Shown here one piece after another: positions 46,855 through 61,800 of a DNA stretch of 64,000 nt. The stretch covers positions 17,512,501 through 17,576,500 of the forward strand of contig JAWUZG010000051.1 of assembly GCA_036785705.1 (NCBI GenBank). The letters are read 5' to 3'. The notes under the pieces were generated by a model, which made no database searches, was not told where the DNA came from, and was given only the letters and a program-made list of their open reading frames with translations. Every line of letters starts with the position of its first letter. Positions within the stretch are counted from its first letter, which is position 1. Made by a program: the position numbers and the translations under genes. Source of the stretch: Acanthornis magna. Lineage: Eukaryota > Chordata > Aves > Passeriformes > Acanthizidae.

Positions 46855-49800
46855 CTGGGGAGAAAAGACAGTCAGAGATGAACAATTTCACAGTGAAGCA
46901 AAAAACAAAAAAACAAAAAACCCAACAACAAACAAACAAAACAACAAAAAAAAACCCCAAACCAAACCTCAAACAACAACAACAAAAAAAGACATACAAA
47001 ACCCAACCCCAAAAAGCCCACACATCTGGCATTCCCAAATATATGTGGTTGGTGTATCTATCCTTTCTTACCAGAGTGGCCTTGAAATGTGTCCTCTAGA
47101 ATGACTGTGCTATTCTAGAGATTACTTTCCTTCTCAGAACCAAAGCTCAAACCATTCTTTTGCTTGCCTGAAGGTGCTGTATTAAACCCTTTCTTTCACT
47201 TCAGGAAGCTTTCATTTGCTCCCTCTTTTGCTGCAGTTATGGACAGCAGCATCCATCCCAGGAAAGGGAGGCCTTATATAATTTTCCTGACAACTCAGAA
47301 ATCCCCAGTAATCCTAAGCTAAATTCCTTCACCCAGTTCCCTTCTCTGGGAAGGGTGTCCTATTCCTCCCAACCCTCATGAAATAAATTAGGTTCTCCCT
47401 GTTAGAATAAGTCCCACACAATCTCCGCCAGACTCTTACGGTCATTGTCATGGACAATCTGGAAGTTCTTCACTGAGGCCTGAGTGACCCTCCCATGGAA
47501 GTTCAAAACATAGGATTGAGTATCATCATTCCAGACTGGAGCCTTGTTGTGCAACTCAATAAGGTTCTCTAAATTTTTGTTTTGCCATTTTGACAGCAGA
47601 CCTTCATGCTCCTATTCAGAAGAAAGAAATATATTTATCAGATTTGGAATGGCTCTGCTTTTGAATACCATCTCTCAACACAATGACATCACAAACTCAG
47701 TCCTACCAGATACCTTCTGCAAGTACCAGGAAGATACTTTCATAGATTCCCAGTCCAAGCATTTCTTTTCACTCAAAGTCAAAAGAGTGATAGGGAAGGA
47801 AGTGTGTGTACAGGAAAGAGAGCAATTCAGAGTCCACAGCTAACCTCCATCCTGCTGGCATGAACTCCTTCTGAATCTCATAATCTTTCTCTGATCCTGT
47901 TACATCCAGTTTCCATTTCTAACATCCTAAACTTTGAAACAGAGGAAAATAATCTACAACTAACTGCACAGTGCTAGGCCCTAAGGTGCTTCAGCAGAAA
48001 GTCCAAAGGCTGCAGCAGGATGTAAGGTTAAATGTCATCCTACTGTGTCTAACCAGAGAGAAATAAAACCAAAAGGATACAAAGAGGAAGTAAAACAGCA
48101 CATAAAATTTGACAAACAATGAATTACAAGGAGGTTCAGGTTGTAGTGAAACATGACACATGATTTAATTTTAAAAGTTCTGCAACAAATAGAATCCAAA
48201 CAATATATTAAAACTCTGAAGAAGTATCCAAGCTAAAGCTACTAAAGCTACAGGAAAAAATGCTCAGAAAACAAAACCTGTTGTGAAAGTATGACTGATA
48301 CGACCTGCTTTAGTATTGTACAAAGATACCATACTGGATTTTTGAAGATAACCTAAATAAAACTTCCTGTTCAGTTTAGTTACTTCATATTTTTAATTTT
48401 ATCTTTTTTTTACTTTTTAAAGATGTAGAACAAACCACTGAGAACTGGCACCCACAAAGTGCATTTAGATGCAGTTTTTCTTCCTCTAATGTGGGGACAG
48501 TATTTCTTAATTGGAGGTCTCACCCTACAGAGAGGAAGGATAAAAACAGAGTCAAGACTCTGTACTGAAAGCAAGCTTTCCAGGACAGCTTTGTGTTTCA
48601 GCCTTGCCCACTGCAGTATGCTTGCCTGAGAGCAAAACAGTTGGGAAAAGAGGGGACAAGAATAAAGACAGGGCCATACAGAACCATTACTGTACTAATG
48701 GGGGAGGTGGCAATTCCAATTGAAAGACAAAGAATAAATGACCGCTTCCAGATACAATCTTCCTGCACATTCACAAAAATTAATTCTTTTCTGTGCTCTC
48801 ATGACTCTCAATTTCCATTCTTGAAGATTTTTTCTCAGACATCAGGAAATACATTCTTGTTCTACTCATACCTACTCACAGCAAGGCTGCAAATACCATT
48901 TTCTAGCTTAAAATATTGATGACATCTTTCAGTTGGTACCTCTTCTTTCTGCCTTTTGGCCTTCTGTCACCAAATATAAAACCCACATTATGGGAACCTA
49001 ACAATTTTCATCACACACCTTAACATACCCTCAGATATGCTTCTGTAAGCTTTTAGCTATAACATCCCTCATATGTATAAAAAATCCTGACTAAACAGTC
49101 ACAGTGAAACTCCATCCTTCTCCTCATCCCTCCTCCTCCTTAAAGAATCCTCGTTTTCTGCTACTCCTACAAAAAGACTAACAACATTCAAAAAAGTGTT
49201 TATTCTCTTGCTGCACCAGCAGTACCTTATCTATTATCTATCTGTTGCAATCTACATCCTGGTTAAGAACGCAAGCTTCTGGAAGAAGCAAGCGTGTCCT
49301 GTGTTCGTCCAACCCTCAGCACAACAGGGTCCCACCATGAGGGCAGCTTGTAGGTGCAACAGTAACAACACAGAAATCAGTAAATAATAGTGAGGCTGAC
49401 CAAAGAACACATAAGGATACAAACACTAGGCAGAAGGGTACAGATTAGGTAAAAGTCAAGAACAAGTGAATCAACACATTTAGACTACATTGTATTTACT
49501 CTCCAGCAGACTTGGAAAGCCCTGGCTACTAAAAACCCTTATTGTCAGCAACACCCAGACATCCACAGGGAGGTTTTAACCTCTTCCTTCAATCTGAAAC
49601 ATGACCAAACTTGATAACTCACATTTCGTGGACGGATTGGAATTCGCTTATGATTCATGTTCATTCCTGGAATGATCACAGACATTTTTCTGGGACCCTT
49701 AAATCCTAAGATATTGGTTTCCTGAAAGACAAGGAAAGCCATTATTTTCACTAAATGGGATACTTCATCTCAGAGAAGGAAAGACAGCAAAACTGAACTT

Positions 49801-52800
49801 ATATCCCCACTTGTATTAGTTTTTAGAGTTTTGCTGGCTACAACTGTAGCAGCAGTTATCTAACTGCAACTATGTTTAATCACTGAGAACTGCTTTATCT
49901 CCCTTTCTCATTTAGAGAACAGTGTTAGAAGATATACATGGTATTAACTAATTTGGAGTGCATTTCTTAGCCTACTGAAACATTTACAACAAAATTAGAC
50001 AAGTGCAATTTCCAGGCATAAGATTTTTGCATCTGAGGCAATAATGTGTTGAAATCTTGCTAGTGAACAAGGCTTAAGCACAATAAAAAGCAAGTATCTT
50101 TGACCTGAGTTTGTTATCTGTACATCACCAGTTAAGTCTAAAATGTTTCTGAACAATGAATGACATTTTTCTTCAGGTGCTGTTATTTGTGTTAAAGAAC
50201 ACACCTACAATTTTTTCTCAAATCCTGCTGTTTTAGAAATTATTAAGAACAGACCCAGGAAGGGAAGTATTCACCAACTATCCAAGCTTCAATCTTAAGT
50301 CAAGCAGATTTTGCCAGTACTGAAGGAGACGGCTCCAAGGGGACTGATTACAAAAAGCTAAGGGAAAAAAGTCCTGGTATTCTCAAACCGTTCATTTAAC
50401 ACTATCACCCAAAATCCAAGGGTGCATTGAAAGTGTTCTGTAACAATGTCAGCCATAACCTTTAGTATTCCCAAAGACCAATTAGAAAGTCAGAAGAATT
50501 AGAAACTTCTAGAAGTAGTGAATTGATTGACAGAAGTGATACAGCTTCTCCTAACATGTTAATGTATTTTGCAGTCAAAGGTCTTTGAAGTTGCAACCTC
50601 TATTACTTCACTTCAAAAAACCTAGGGGCATGTATAAGAATGAGGGTACTGATTTTTTCATGTTTAAACTTCATGAACTCCTTGTAGATCAGAATTCTAA
50701 AAAGCTCACTTTATATTAACTGCCTTGCTCATTCTAACACCTGCTGTGTCCAACTAGGTAGGGAACTGAAGAATACTCTATACAAAGAAAATACCCAATG
50801 ATACTCCTGTAAACAGGTTACTATTAGAATTATCACTTCAATTTTTTCCCATTAAGATCAAGAGCAAAAGCAAAAAATCAAGGTTCTGCTCCAGTAGGCT
50901 ACTGCATCTTTAAGTTTCTGTTGCCATACCTATGAGGAAAGTAAAAATCCTTCCACTTGACAGCCATTGTTTTGCACAAAACCTCAAATTTTACTCAAAC
51001 TGCAGGACTGGAATATGGAAAAATGTGACATGAGAACTCTCATGTAATTCCACGGTGTCCACAAGTGCCTCCTCACTCTGAAGCCTATACTGGGGTGATT
51101 CACAAGAGCAGAAGAACATGTCTAGAACAGAGCTAGTGAATCACAATTTCCCCTGGAACCACATTCTTACCACCAACAAGCTGCTACTAAAATAATACCA
51201 GCTCCCTTCTATCCCTCAAAATGCTTTTGATTCTGCAAAAATTAATTCTGCTTCACAGGGTATTCCCAGTTCCTTCTCAGGGTCTACCAGATATCAGCTG
51301 GGCAAGAGGCAGCTCATGCTGTGGCTGGTTTCATGTAAATGATGTCCTGACTGGCCACACACTGAATAGGCCAGGTAAGAAGGTCATAAGGATGTTAGTT
51401 TGGGTGTTTCTCCCACTCCTGGCATTGATTTTTTTTTCTCTTTTTCATTAAACTTGTAAGAATTTATCTGTGAGGCCTCTGCCCCTTGTTGTATCTGGTT
51501 GAAATTGGTCACTTGGCTCCAAAGTTAAGTGGAGGAGGCTGGCAGCAGCTCGATTTTGTAAACCCTGTTTCCTTGGTAACCAGGCACAAAGAAAGGGGCA
51601 AAAAGGGAGAGGCAGTACTTACATAACAAATAGCCGCAAGCTCCTGTCTTGTATGAGCCTTTTCCACTAGACTTTGTGCCTTGACTGGGTTAACTCCATG
51701 GTCATAGACTGTAAATTTGGTTCCCATGAGGTTTGACCTAATGTCAGGTTATGGAAAAACACAGAAAGAGATGCATCAGTGTAAAGTTTTATCATCTTCT
51801 AAAGGTATCTGTACAGCCCAGCAAAAACATGCACCTGCCATCTGAATCTTTCTGTTGCCAGCTCAGTAAAGAGCTTCCATGAAGTGCCCATGGTGAACTG
51901 AGCCTGTAACCTATCCTGGAAAAGCATCTAGACAATTTCTTCTCTGAGTTGCCACAGTGAATGGTAATGCTGAAGAAGGCTGCCAACCCAAGTGAATACT
52001 GATTACACTGAGAAGAACAATGCAAGTTCATTCTCTTGGAATTTATACCAGATTGCCAGTCATAACCACAACTCAATTAAAATTAAAATCCTGTCTCAAC
52101 TGTCTATAGTTTTCATCTCTGGTTCTCACCTGAGTTTTCCAATAAAACTTTCCCCTTTCCGAGATAAATCAGTTGGGTCGACTGATATGAGGTAATTGGA
52201 TGTTTTGCTCTTCTTTCTTTTTCTCCCCGCAAGTAGGAATGTCTGGAAATACAAAACTTTGATCAAGACTGGTCCTTTGTAAGAATGCAGAGGCATTGCT
52301 ATCCACACTGTTATCTCTCCATTTTCCATATGTATTCCCTTTTTTGTTCTGTGTTAATATTAATGTCTCCACAATTTTGTTCTCTTCCAAAGTGCCCAGC
52401 CTGAAATCCTATCCCTCCATCAGCTCACTCAGCAGTCCAGATTTAATGCAACTGTCCTTTCTAGTCTCCCCCATTTTCTTCTGGAGCAATTCAGTCTTCC
52501 TGCTCTTTTTTAACATTTAACATTTTTACACTCTTTAAATTTCATCTTTCACTGTATTATGGCTTTGAAACCATAACACAATGCTAATTAGATGCTAATT
52601 CCCTCCTTAGTACCTTGGCCAAGTATAAGCTGTCCTCATCTGCACAATGGCTCTCCTCAGCTACTCGTTTCTTACCAGAAGCTCTCCCTTGGACCAAAAA
52701 TATTCTGTGGTAGGAGTACAATAGCCAAGATCATGTGTGCTCCTTCCAATACCTTTTTGTTGTCATCCCTTTCCAGATGCATGTAATAAGTAGGGAAGAG

Positions 52801-55800
52801 CCCCCGGTCCATTCCCTTCTTATCTCTAGTGATTCGACACTTGACACTAATTCCACGGGGTGCAGGGCGCAACGCAAAATCCTCCAAGTTCTCTACTTCT
52901 CCCAGCTGTGCATCTGCCTGAGGGGATGGACTACAGGAAGCACCTGTTTCCTGTGGGAAGAAGCATCATATTAGCAAATTAATATCAGATCAGAGACTCT
53001 GGTATTCCACAAGAAAACAGTGGTTTGTTGAAACATAAGATATCATGTCTCCAGAAGACACTGGGGAAAGGAAGGTTAAACAAGATACCACCTGTGTTTC
53101 CTCAGAAGGTGGACAGGTACTTTCTCAGAAGAAAGCAGCTGAAGGTTTTACTCTGAGGAAAGACTAGGTCTCCAAGGGGATAAGAGAAAAAGTACTCATT
53201 AAGCAGGCATGAGTGAATTGCTAGAAAGGGGTAAATAGGATGAGATGCTGTAAATATTCTAAGCAAAGAACCTCTTTGCTTTTAGAACTTCAAATGCTGT
53301 GGAAAATATAGCAGTATGATAAAGCAGGGCTGATGGATGCTACAGTAAGACAGGCTGGAATTTTGTGACTGAAATGAGTGCTGAGATGATGTTGGTTCAG
53401 AACAGGAGCAGACATGGAGTAAGCTGCTGGTGGAGCCTTAGAACAATGTGTATAGTCAGGATGCATAGGGTCATCAAAGGAATTGGAATTCTAATGGAAA
53501 TCTGGTAGAGGTCATTAAAGTAATTTTTTCTTGGAGGTAGCTGAATCCTGTGAATTGTAGCACCCAAGAGATTCCTCTTTGACTGGGCCTTCAAGATGAA
53601 ATTGCAGGTTTATCCCCATTCCCAGCTACAGCCAGTAGGAAACCTGAGTGAATAGCACAGACAGACACACAGAGATTTGAAATTCACTAGAGGGTCTCAC
53701 CCCTTCCCCTCCTCCAGCACCCACCACCCTGTATCTCCAGCAGTTTGTACCCACAGCCCAGCCTCCCAAGAAGTTGACACCCAGACCTGTTGTATTACTC
53801 CCCTACCAGTGCAGGGCAACATACACATAGTCACCTTACAAATACACTCAGACGTGCCTCTCCCATAGCATGAACTTTGAAGGGTGTCCAGCATCCATGC
53901 TCAAACCCCATGGCCTTTATCTGGTCTGAGCTAGCTCAGACCCTGGCTCTTCCTGATGCTGGTCTCTTCCAAGTCACGGGGTAGTCCAGCATATAATTTG
54001 TCAACATACATACATACGTAGGCATATACGTAGATACATAATATCTCAAACACACACACACACACAAACACATTCACACATTAAAGAGTTAGAAGTGGAG
54101 ATTTGGAAGATAGTGGGACATGCTGAAGTAATCAAGGCACAAGCCTTGAGCAGGCAATCATACTGTTTTGCAGTTGTTCACACGTATCTGATGCCTTTTA
54201 CCCCCTTTAATCCCCATCTTCCCATGCTTATTACTCCCTGATCCACCTTGATACCTTTCTTTTCCCTCTTAAGTTCCTTCCCCCAAACATCCCATACAAA
54301 GTTTGTCCAATCCCAGTATTCTCTGTTCCATTCCAAAATTTTGTTCCCCTTGGCATCCCACAATAAATGCTATAAACCTTTCAGAAGAGATCCCTCATAA
54401 ATTTTCATGGCATTTCAGAGCTTCTCTGAGTCATTCCAGTGAATTTTGCAGAGACAATGGCCCAGTCTGTCTCCTCTAAGGGTCACAGTGCTGACTCACT
54501 GTGTTCCCATATTCACTGATTAGGCTCCTTGGGATCCTCCACCCACAATTGTTCCTCTGAGCATTGCTAAATCTTTATGTTTAACTCTGTGTCCCTTCAG
54601 TCAGATAACCTGACAATCTTGACCTTCCTCTGCTTTCAGGGAATATTGCTGGCTACCATACTCGCAGCTACTGTATTTTAACCCAGTGCTCCAGGGGTTA
54701 GCACTAAAATCAAGCATGTGCCCAGTGCTCATCAGAAATGGATTCCAAGACACTTACTGCAAAAGACTTCTCACTGGATGAAGAGCTAGGCCTCTCAGAT
54801 TCAGGGTATGGTGAATGAGATACTGGTCTCTTACTAGCTTCTTCCTCTTCTGTGTCCTCCTCATCAAAATTCAAACTGCCTGAAATTCCTGTCAGAACAC
54901 ACGATCAAACATGTAATCTCTGAAAGAATGTGTCATGAGTTCATGGCATCACTAATTCATATATGACTCTTGAATACCTATTCACACTCTTAATTTCTGT
55001 TGTTTCAACTGCTGATTTTCTTCATGTGCTGTATCTCTTCCTGAGCCTTGTAATTCAAATTCCTACTGGTATTTTCAGCAGTCACTGTGCAGATAATTAA
55101 GCAGCTGACAGGCCTTTATTAATACATATTTTACATGATATTCCATGACATAATATATTGCTTAGTTTATGTTGTCATTGAACTAATTTTGCCGATTATC
55201 ATGCAAAAAAAGTCCTCCATGTCTTAAGAACAGCAACAATAAAAGGAAATCCAGATCAATACGCTGACATCTATCCTGTAAGTTGGACTCTGTACAGTTT
55301 ACATCCTTTACCATTTCCTCTTAGTCTTACACACACTGAAACAGAGTATGTAAATTTTTCAGTAAGAGCCCCTCCTGTTCTTACATCAGTACCAAAAACT
55401 CAGGTTCATAAATATTATTGATGACTTGATTTCTAAAACTGAAGCACAGACTGCAAATTTTCAGGACTTACTTAATCTTAACCTAAGCACAGTCATGTAA
55501 AGATGACTGTGGGTATATAACTAAAATAACTGCAAAAAGACATTTACAAAGAGCCTCTGTACACATCACCATTTGGTGTGTCCTTCCACTTGGAACTGCA
55601 TCATCAGTTGGACATAAGGAAGAAGTTCTTCACAGAAAGGGTGATTGGGCATTGGAAAGAGCTGGCCAGGGAGGTGGTGGAGTCACCATCCCTGGAGGTG
55701 TTTAAGGAAAGACTGGATGTGGCACTTCTGCCATTGTCTAGGTGACAAGGTGGTGTTAGGTCACAGATTGGACTCGATGACCTCAAAGGTCTTTTCCAAC

Positions 55801-58800
55801 TGAATTGATTCTGTGATTCTGAGACTTTGTTCTGCGATTCTTTTATTTAATTTGGCTGTAGAAAGGAAATGTACATAAAGCATTACAGAAAATGAACACA
55901 ACCTGCTAAACTGAATTATTTTCTGAGAACCAATATTATAACAATGTTCTGACATGGCACTGCAGAGAAGAGGCACTGCTGGAAGTCTCAGATAAAAGAG
56001 AAAAGTCCAGTCTTAACAACCTGTCAGTAAACTTCCCAAAGGACATTTGGGAAGAGGAAAGGCGTTGACCCTAGTACTGCAGCCAATTTCAAAATTCACT
56101 GTTTATATTCTAACTCCACTAATTTTCCCTCAAGTTACTGGATATTCTCTCCTGTTTCCTTTTCTAACTCTTGTGTAATGTTGCTATCTGTAGGTAAGCA
56201 GTTGTAGCATCTGACAACTGGATGAGAATACCTCTAAATGAGACAGTACCTCAATACATGAAGTGTACTGGAAACATTCTGGGAGACAAGCTCGGAAAAA
56301 TAAAAACAAGCTGTGTACTAAATTAAATACTAGCCATTATTTTGCTGCAAAGTGCTTAGGCTGCATGCAACAAAAAAGTTTCCTGTAGTACTGGCAGAAA
56401 CTTAAGATACTTGGCAGACAGAGCTTGACACTCCACTAGGAAATTACTCAATGGGATATAACTACTGAACATATAATTTGAAAACCGCTGATTATGACAG
56501 TCTCTGACTCAGAAAAAACACCTTTCCTGTTAGTCTCCTAAAGAGTTAAATCACAGCATTTACTGACGGTGGAGCGTTCTGCTGTTGTTCTTCAAGCAAC
56601 TTATCAAGATGTAACAGATCTGGAATAAAAATACCCCAAATTTTAGCAAAATGTGGTATATAGCATTTTGTCAGCAATTTCCTTGGAAAGACCAGAAATT
56701 ATACAGCACATTAATAAATCCTTAAAATATAACTGGTATGGTCCAAAAAATATCAGGTAAAGGAACTGCAGCACTGCACTTCCACATGCTGTTGAATCTA
56801 CTAGCTCTTTTAAAAGTGATATCCTACAGACATTTGTTTCATGATCCCTCATTTTTTAATGCCACTGAAATAAAGTTATAAAGTGAGTAAGCCCCAAAGA
56901 AGACATTTGCCCATTATTAACTCTTACCTCGTTTCTGTAATATTTCTTGTAGATCTGGCTTGCCTGCTGTGTCACTCACAGCCTCTCCGTCATTTTCTTT
57001 ATCTGCGCTGTCTTCTGGTTTGGTAGACCCAGCAGACAGAGTTTGGAGCTTGGTCCCCAAATCCTGCACTTCTGATTTCAGGAAAGCAGCTGGTCCATCA
57101 ATGCCTGCAGGCCAAAATGAAACAGAATTCTAAAGTCTATTTTTTATGGCCAAATATGCACCCCAGGATGGTGGCTCTTTTCATCTTCCTTTCCTCTAGC
57201 ATCTCTTTAAAGCACTGAAATATACTTGTGCAGTTTTTGTCAGAAGGCTTGGGAGGAGTCAGCCCTGGCTCTGGTACAGACTGCCTATTACTTTAAACAT
57301 ATCAGCTATCAGTTTCTCCCTATTTAAATATAGTGATTGTATCTACTCTTTTACAAGGGCTTAAGCAATTAAAACAAGTTGTATTTGTCATGCACATTGA
57401 TAGCTTTCCATTTATTTACAGACATCTCCCTTATTTTCTTTTCCTTCACATTGTTTGTTTGCTTCTGTAAAGTATTCTACAGTGAACATCGCCAATCAAT
57501 TTACTAAAAGTATCTACAACCATAGACAGAAGAAACCCTCTATCTTTTTGTTAGAATGAAATTTCCATGTTTAAACCATACAAGACAGCTGTGCACCACA
57601 CTTCCCAGTTGATGGAGGCACCTTGATGTCATGGTCTGGCATAATACTTAATATGTAGCACACAATATGTCAGTGTAGTTCCAGCTTTGGATTTCTTGTT
57701 TTCCCACTGTTTTCCTTCTTAAAGCTTTACTGTATTTCTGTAATTTCTGTAATACTTTTCTGTATTTCTCTTTACTTGTATTTCTGACATGTTTACTGCT
57801 GTTATCACTTATTAACAGGATTTGTTTGCACTGAGGAAGCCTCAGAACTATGGAAGGCAGTGAGTGAGCAGTTAAGTTGTCATTTGAGTATTACTGAACA
57901 CTCTTACCTTAAAAGTTATACCAATCTTATCTCTCATTCTCTTATTGACTCGAAAGTGTCTTTTAACAGAGGCTTTCTTACACCTGATTTTAAACACATG
58001 AATGCTACCATAAACATCACCACTTTCCTTCTCATCCTATGACCCTGAAAGGCCACTGGAGAACAAGAAAAATATTCAAAAGAGGGGATAGCACAGTTCC
58101 AAATGTGATCTTCAAACCAGGTAATACCCATTTGTCTGGGTTTTTAAAATTCTACTGTGCATATTAAGTTGCTATTAATACAATGCTTGCATTATAACAT
58201 CCTGCAATAGCACACATCTCAGAGCCTTAGAATGTTTCCCATTACCTTTCTTGATAGGCTGATGGGATCCTGACTCTCATAAACAACTTCTGGACACTTG
58301 CACTGAAATGTAAGGATTTCATTGCTGCTCTTTTTATCTCCTTGTGACATGGGAGTCATACTACTGTGTTTCTTTTCACTCCTAAAAGAATGGTCACTAT
58401 TTTACTGTAATGTTTTGAAGCCACCAAAACATTGCCTTTGGCCCTGATAGCACTTTGTGTTTGTGCCTTTGTGGACCACTATAGCTTGTTTGTCATGTTT
58501 CACTTGTCTCAATGAAGCCCACAGAAAACAACAGATGAGGTAAAAGCCATCAAGAACCCAATGCAGTGTTCACAACACTTTTTGTTTGTTTTCTCTACTG
58601 CATCATTCAGTCATATGCAATCTTGAGATGGAGTATGCCAAGACACCATAAGGAAAAGTACAAGCAGCCACTTCACTACTGAATTATTTTCTTTATCTCA
58701 CAGCTTCAGAAGGTTGTCTTGCTTTGGATTTGTATGTCCCTACATTTATAGAAGTTCCTAGTCCATTTCTACAGTTCTTTTAGCCTAAACCAAGGGAGAG

Positions 58801-61800
58801 ATTACTCACGGGCACACGAAGATTTCCAGCTGTCACAAAATTCAAGGTGAGGTTTTTGTTTGCTTTTGCAATTTAGTCTTGCTCAACCATATGGTACTAC
58901 AATTCAACTTTTGCATACAGAAGAGTATGCAATCAATCTTGTTTATAACTTGACCACTGCCACAGCAATGTAGGTGCTCAACTGTGACATATAATGCATG
59001 CACTGGGATTTTGGGGAACACTGTTGCAATCAGGTTGATTATTTACCATGTAAAACAACATCACTGCGGACAGGGGTAGGAGTTTCTACTAAAGGAGTCT
59101 GCTCCTCGCACCCTTTGGGCTTTGACCTACGCAGCTTTGCCTCGGGATTTGGCTGTACCATCAACGGATCAAGACGTTTCTTCCTCTGCTTCTTCTCTAG
59201 AAGGGCTCTCTGGGGAATAAAGAAAAGCATGAAATAGAGATGAGTAACCGCATCTAGAAAAGCAGAAACCATACAATCTCTTACAAAAATCCTAGACACA
59301 GCTATCACTGTGGTTTTGGAGCGAGGTACTGCCTTTGATTCTCCATGAGAGGTTGACAGACACCTGCTTGTTTCCTGACCTATCTTGAGACTACCAACAG
59401 ATCACATTAAGTTCTTTCACCCAGTCTAAACTGCAGCAATCCTTAACACAAATAGACTAATTCAGCAGTCATCCATAATCCAGTATGAAACAGCTGGGAC
59501 TTGCAAAGGAAAAGGTTTTATCTCAAAAGCTATCATCTTATAGGGAGAATTTAAAGCAAATAGTTTCCAGAAACCAATGTTGAGAGAGAAGACTTAAAAG
59601 GGGGGAGACAAATTGAATAAATAACAGTAATTTAAATAGGAATGATCCATTACAAGGAAATCTGATATACCTTGCAAAATGTTTCCATATAATTCAAGAC
59701 TGAAAGACGGCTATGTCCAAATGCCAAAAATTAAAACTTTACTTCTCCAAGATACATATACATTTGATATTTATGGTTTCCTACAAAATGAGAATAGAAA
59801 CAACTTCTAGACTGAAATTAAGGCAAAAAGGGACATAGTACCATTTTAAAGACAGACATGCTTAAAGTCCTTAAAAATAAAGGGGATGCATGAATAAAGA
59901 AAAACAATATTCTAATATTCTGCATCATTATGCAAACAACATACAAACTCCTTACAGTAGATGCAGTTTATCCATGGCTGATTCTTAGGTACCTGAACAA
60001 CCCTGAAAGTTGTTTTGGATGACAGAAGTCATTTCTCCATCAAATTATTTTCAGTCTCAATGGACCCATCAGATAAACAATTCATCAGTACCAACAGTTC
60101 AATCCACCTGAGACACAGACATCTTTGGAGCCCTTTCTTCTCCCATTACTCTTTCTCTTGCTGGTTCTTTCCTCTCCTATTACTCTTTTTATCTCAAGTG
60201 AGATTAGTTTCTCAGGCAACCTCTCCCCAAGGAATTCCAACACAACTCAGCCCTTGATTCTTTATTCTGTCTAGTTTTTTCACTCATCTAAAAGAAAAAA
60301 ACCCCAGCCATCCAAAGCCCAAACAAAACCAAACATACAAAACCTCAAATTCAACAAATAAACAAACAAACTCAACAAAAAACTTGAAACAAAATTACTT
60401 TTTAAATTTAAACTCAGAATTATCCCTTGAAGACTAGACTGCAATACAGGTACTATTTGCTATTGCAGAATTATTTGCAAGGATTATATTGCAGAGTAAA
60501 AATTACACAGAATTTTAAAGAGATTATCATATAGGTCTAGAATAAGAAAAGAAAAATAAGCAGTAAAGTCAAATTCTTAGAAATTGCTAATTATGGATAT
60601 GTTTTCTAGGAAGGTAGTCAGACCTTTCACAAGAATTTACATTGATTTGTGCTGTTTGTTTATTTTTTAAATTAATGCTCAAGAACAGTAAAAAAACTGT
60701 CATGACAGTTTACAATTCTCCAAAGGAGAGAGGAAAAACAAGAATCAAAACATTATACTCAGAATAAGGATTTGAGAAAAATTCTTGTCAAGGCTTCTCT
60801 ACACAACAAATAGACAGGAAAGGGAAAAAAAAAAGAAAAAAACCAACCAACAAAACAGACATACCTTAAAGGCAGTAAGAAAATAAGAAACTATACAGCT
60901 ATTGTTAGAATGCAAAATTGAATTCGGGATTAACATAGGATATAATAAATTCAAGAGATATTTAGTGGATTATTCTATTAGATAAGCTTTTTTAAACACA
61001 TCACTGCTCACCAGTTTAAATTATTACTATTATTATTACTATTATTATTATTATTATTATACGTTGTGTTTCATTGACGAGCTTCTAGGACTCACCAATC
61101 TCGTAGGATCAACTATATTAAAACATACAGTTTACTGCTGGTAGATGTGACTGAGTTTCTTCCTTTCTTGCAAGAACCTCAGGATAATCAAAGTGACAAA
61201 ACTTGATACCAATTTAATTTGTTTTTAAAAGGCTCCTCTATATTAGTTTGCTTACTGAGATGGAAAAAATATCTGCAAGTCCACTGTCAGGACAGCAAAC
61301 AGTAGTTCATTTTCTCTCCATACGGTGGCAGAGCAGCCTGCCCTTCAGTACTATGTATTCCCAGCCGTATTCCACTAAGGAAGTAGAAAAAGGAAACGGT
61401 ATTTTTGTTTCATTTTGTCTACTAATTAGCCTTTTCCTCTAGCTCTGTGCTACAGTAAAAATTTATGTAATACTACAACATAAAATGTAGATAGTCCATG
61501 AACAGGTCACCAGAAGACACAACCCATTAAATAAATAAGTTACTAATTAACATAATTTGTTTGGGATTTTGTGAACTCCATGCATTAAATACTTCCAGAA
61601 ACACTACAGAAAACCATAACACCAGAATATAAGATGATTAGAGAATCACAAACCACCAACTCCTGTTCAAATGAGCTTTCAAGAAGTCAGATGAGAATAT
61701 CTAGCGGACTAATGAGACAACTATAGTTTAGTATTCTCTTTCTCCAGCTGTGATGGCAGGAAGATGAGGTACAGTAAGGTTCCAGCCACTCCAGCTTTGA

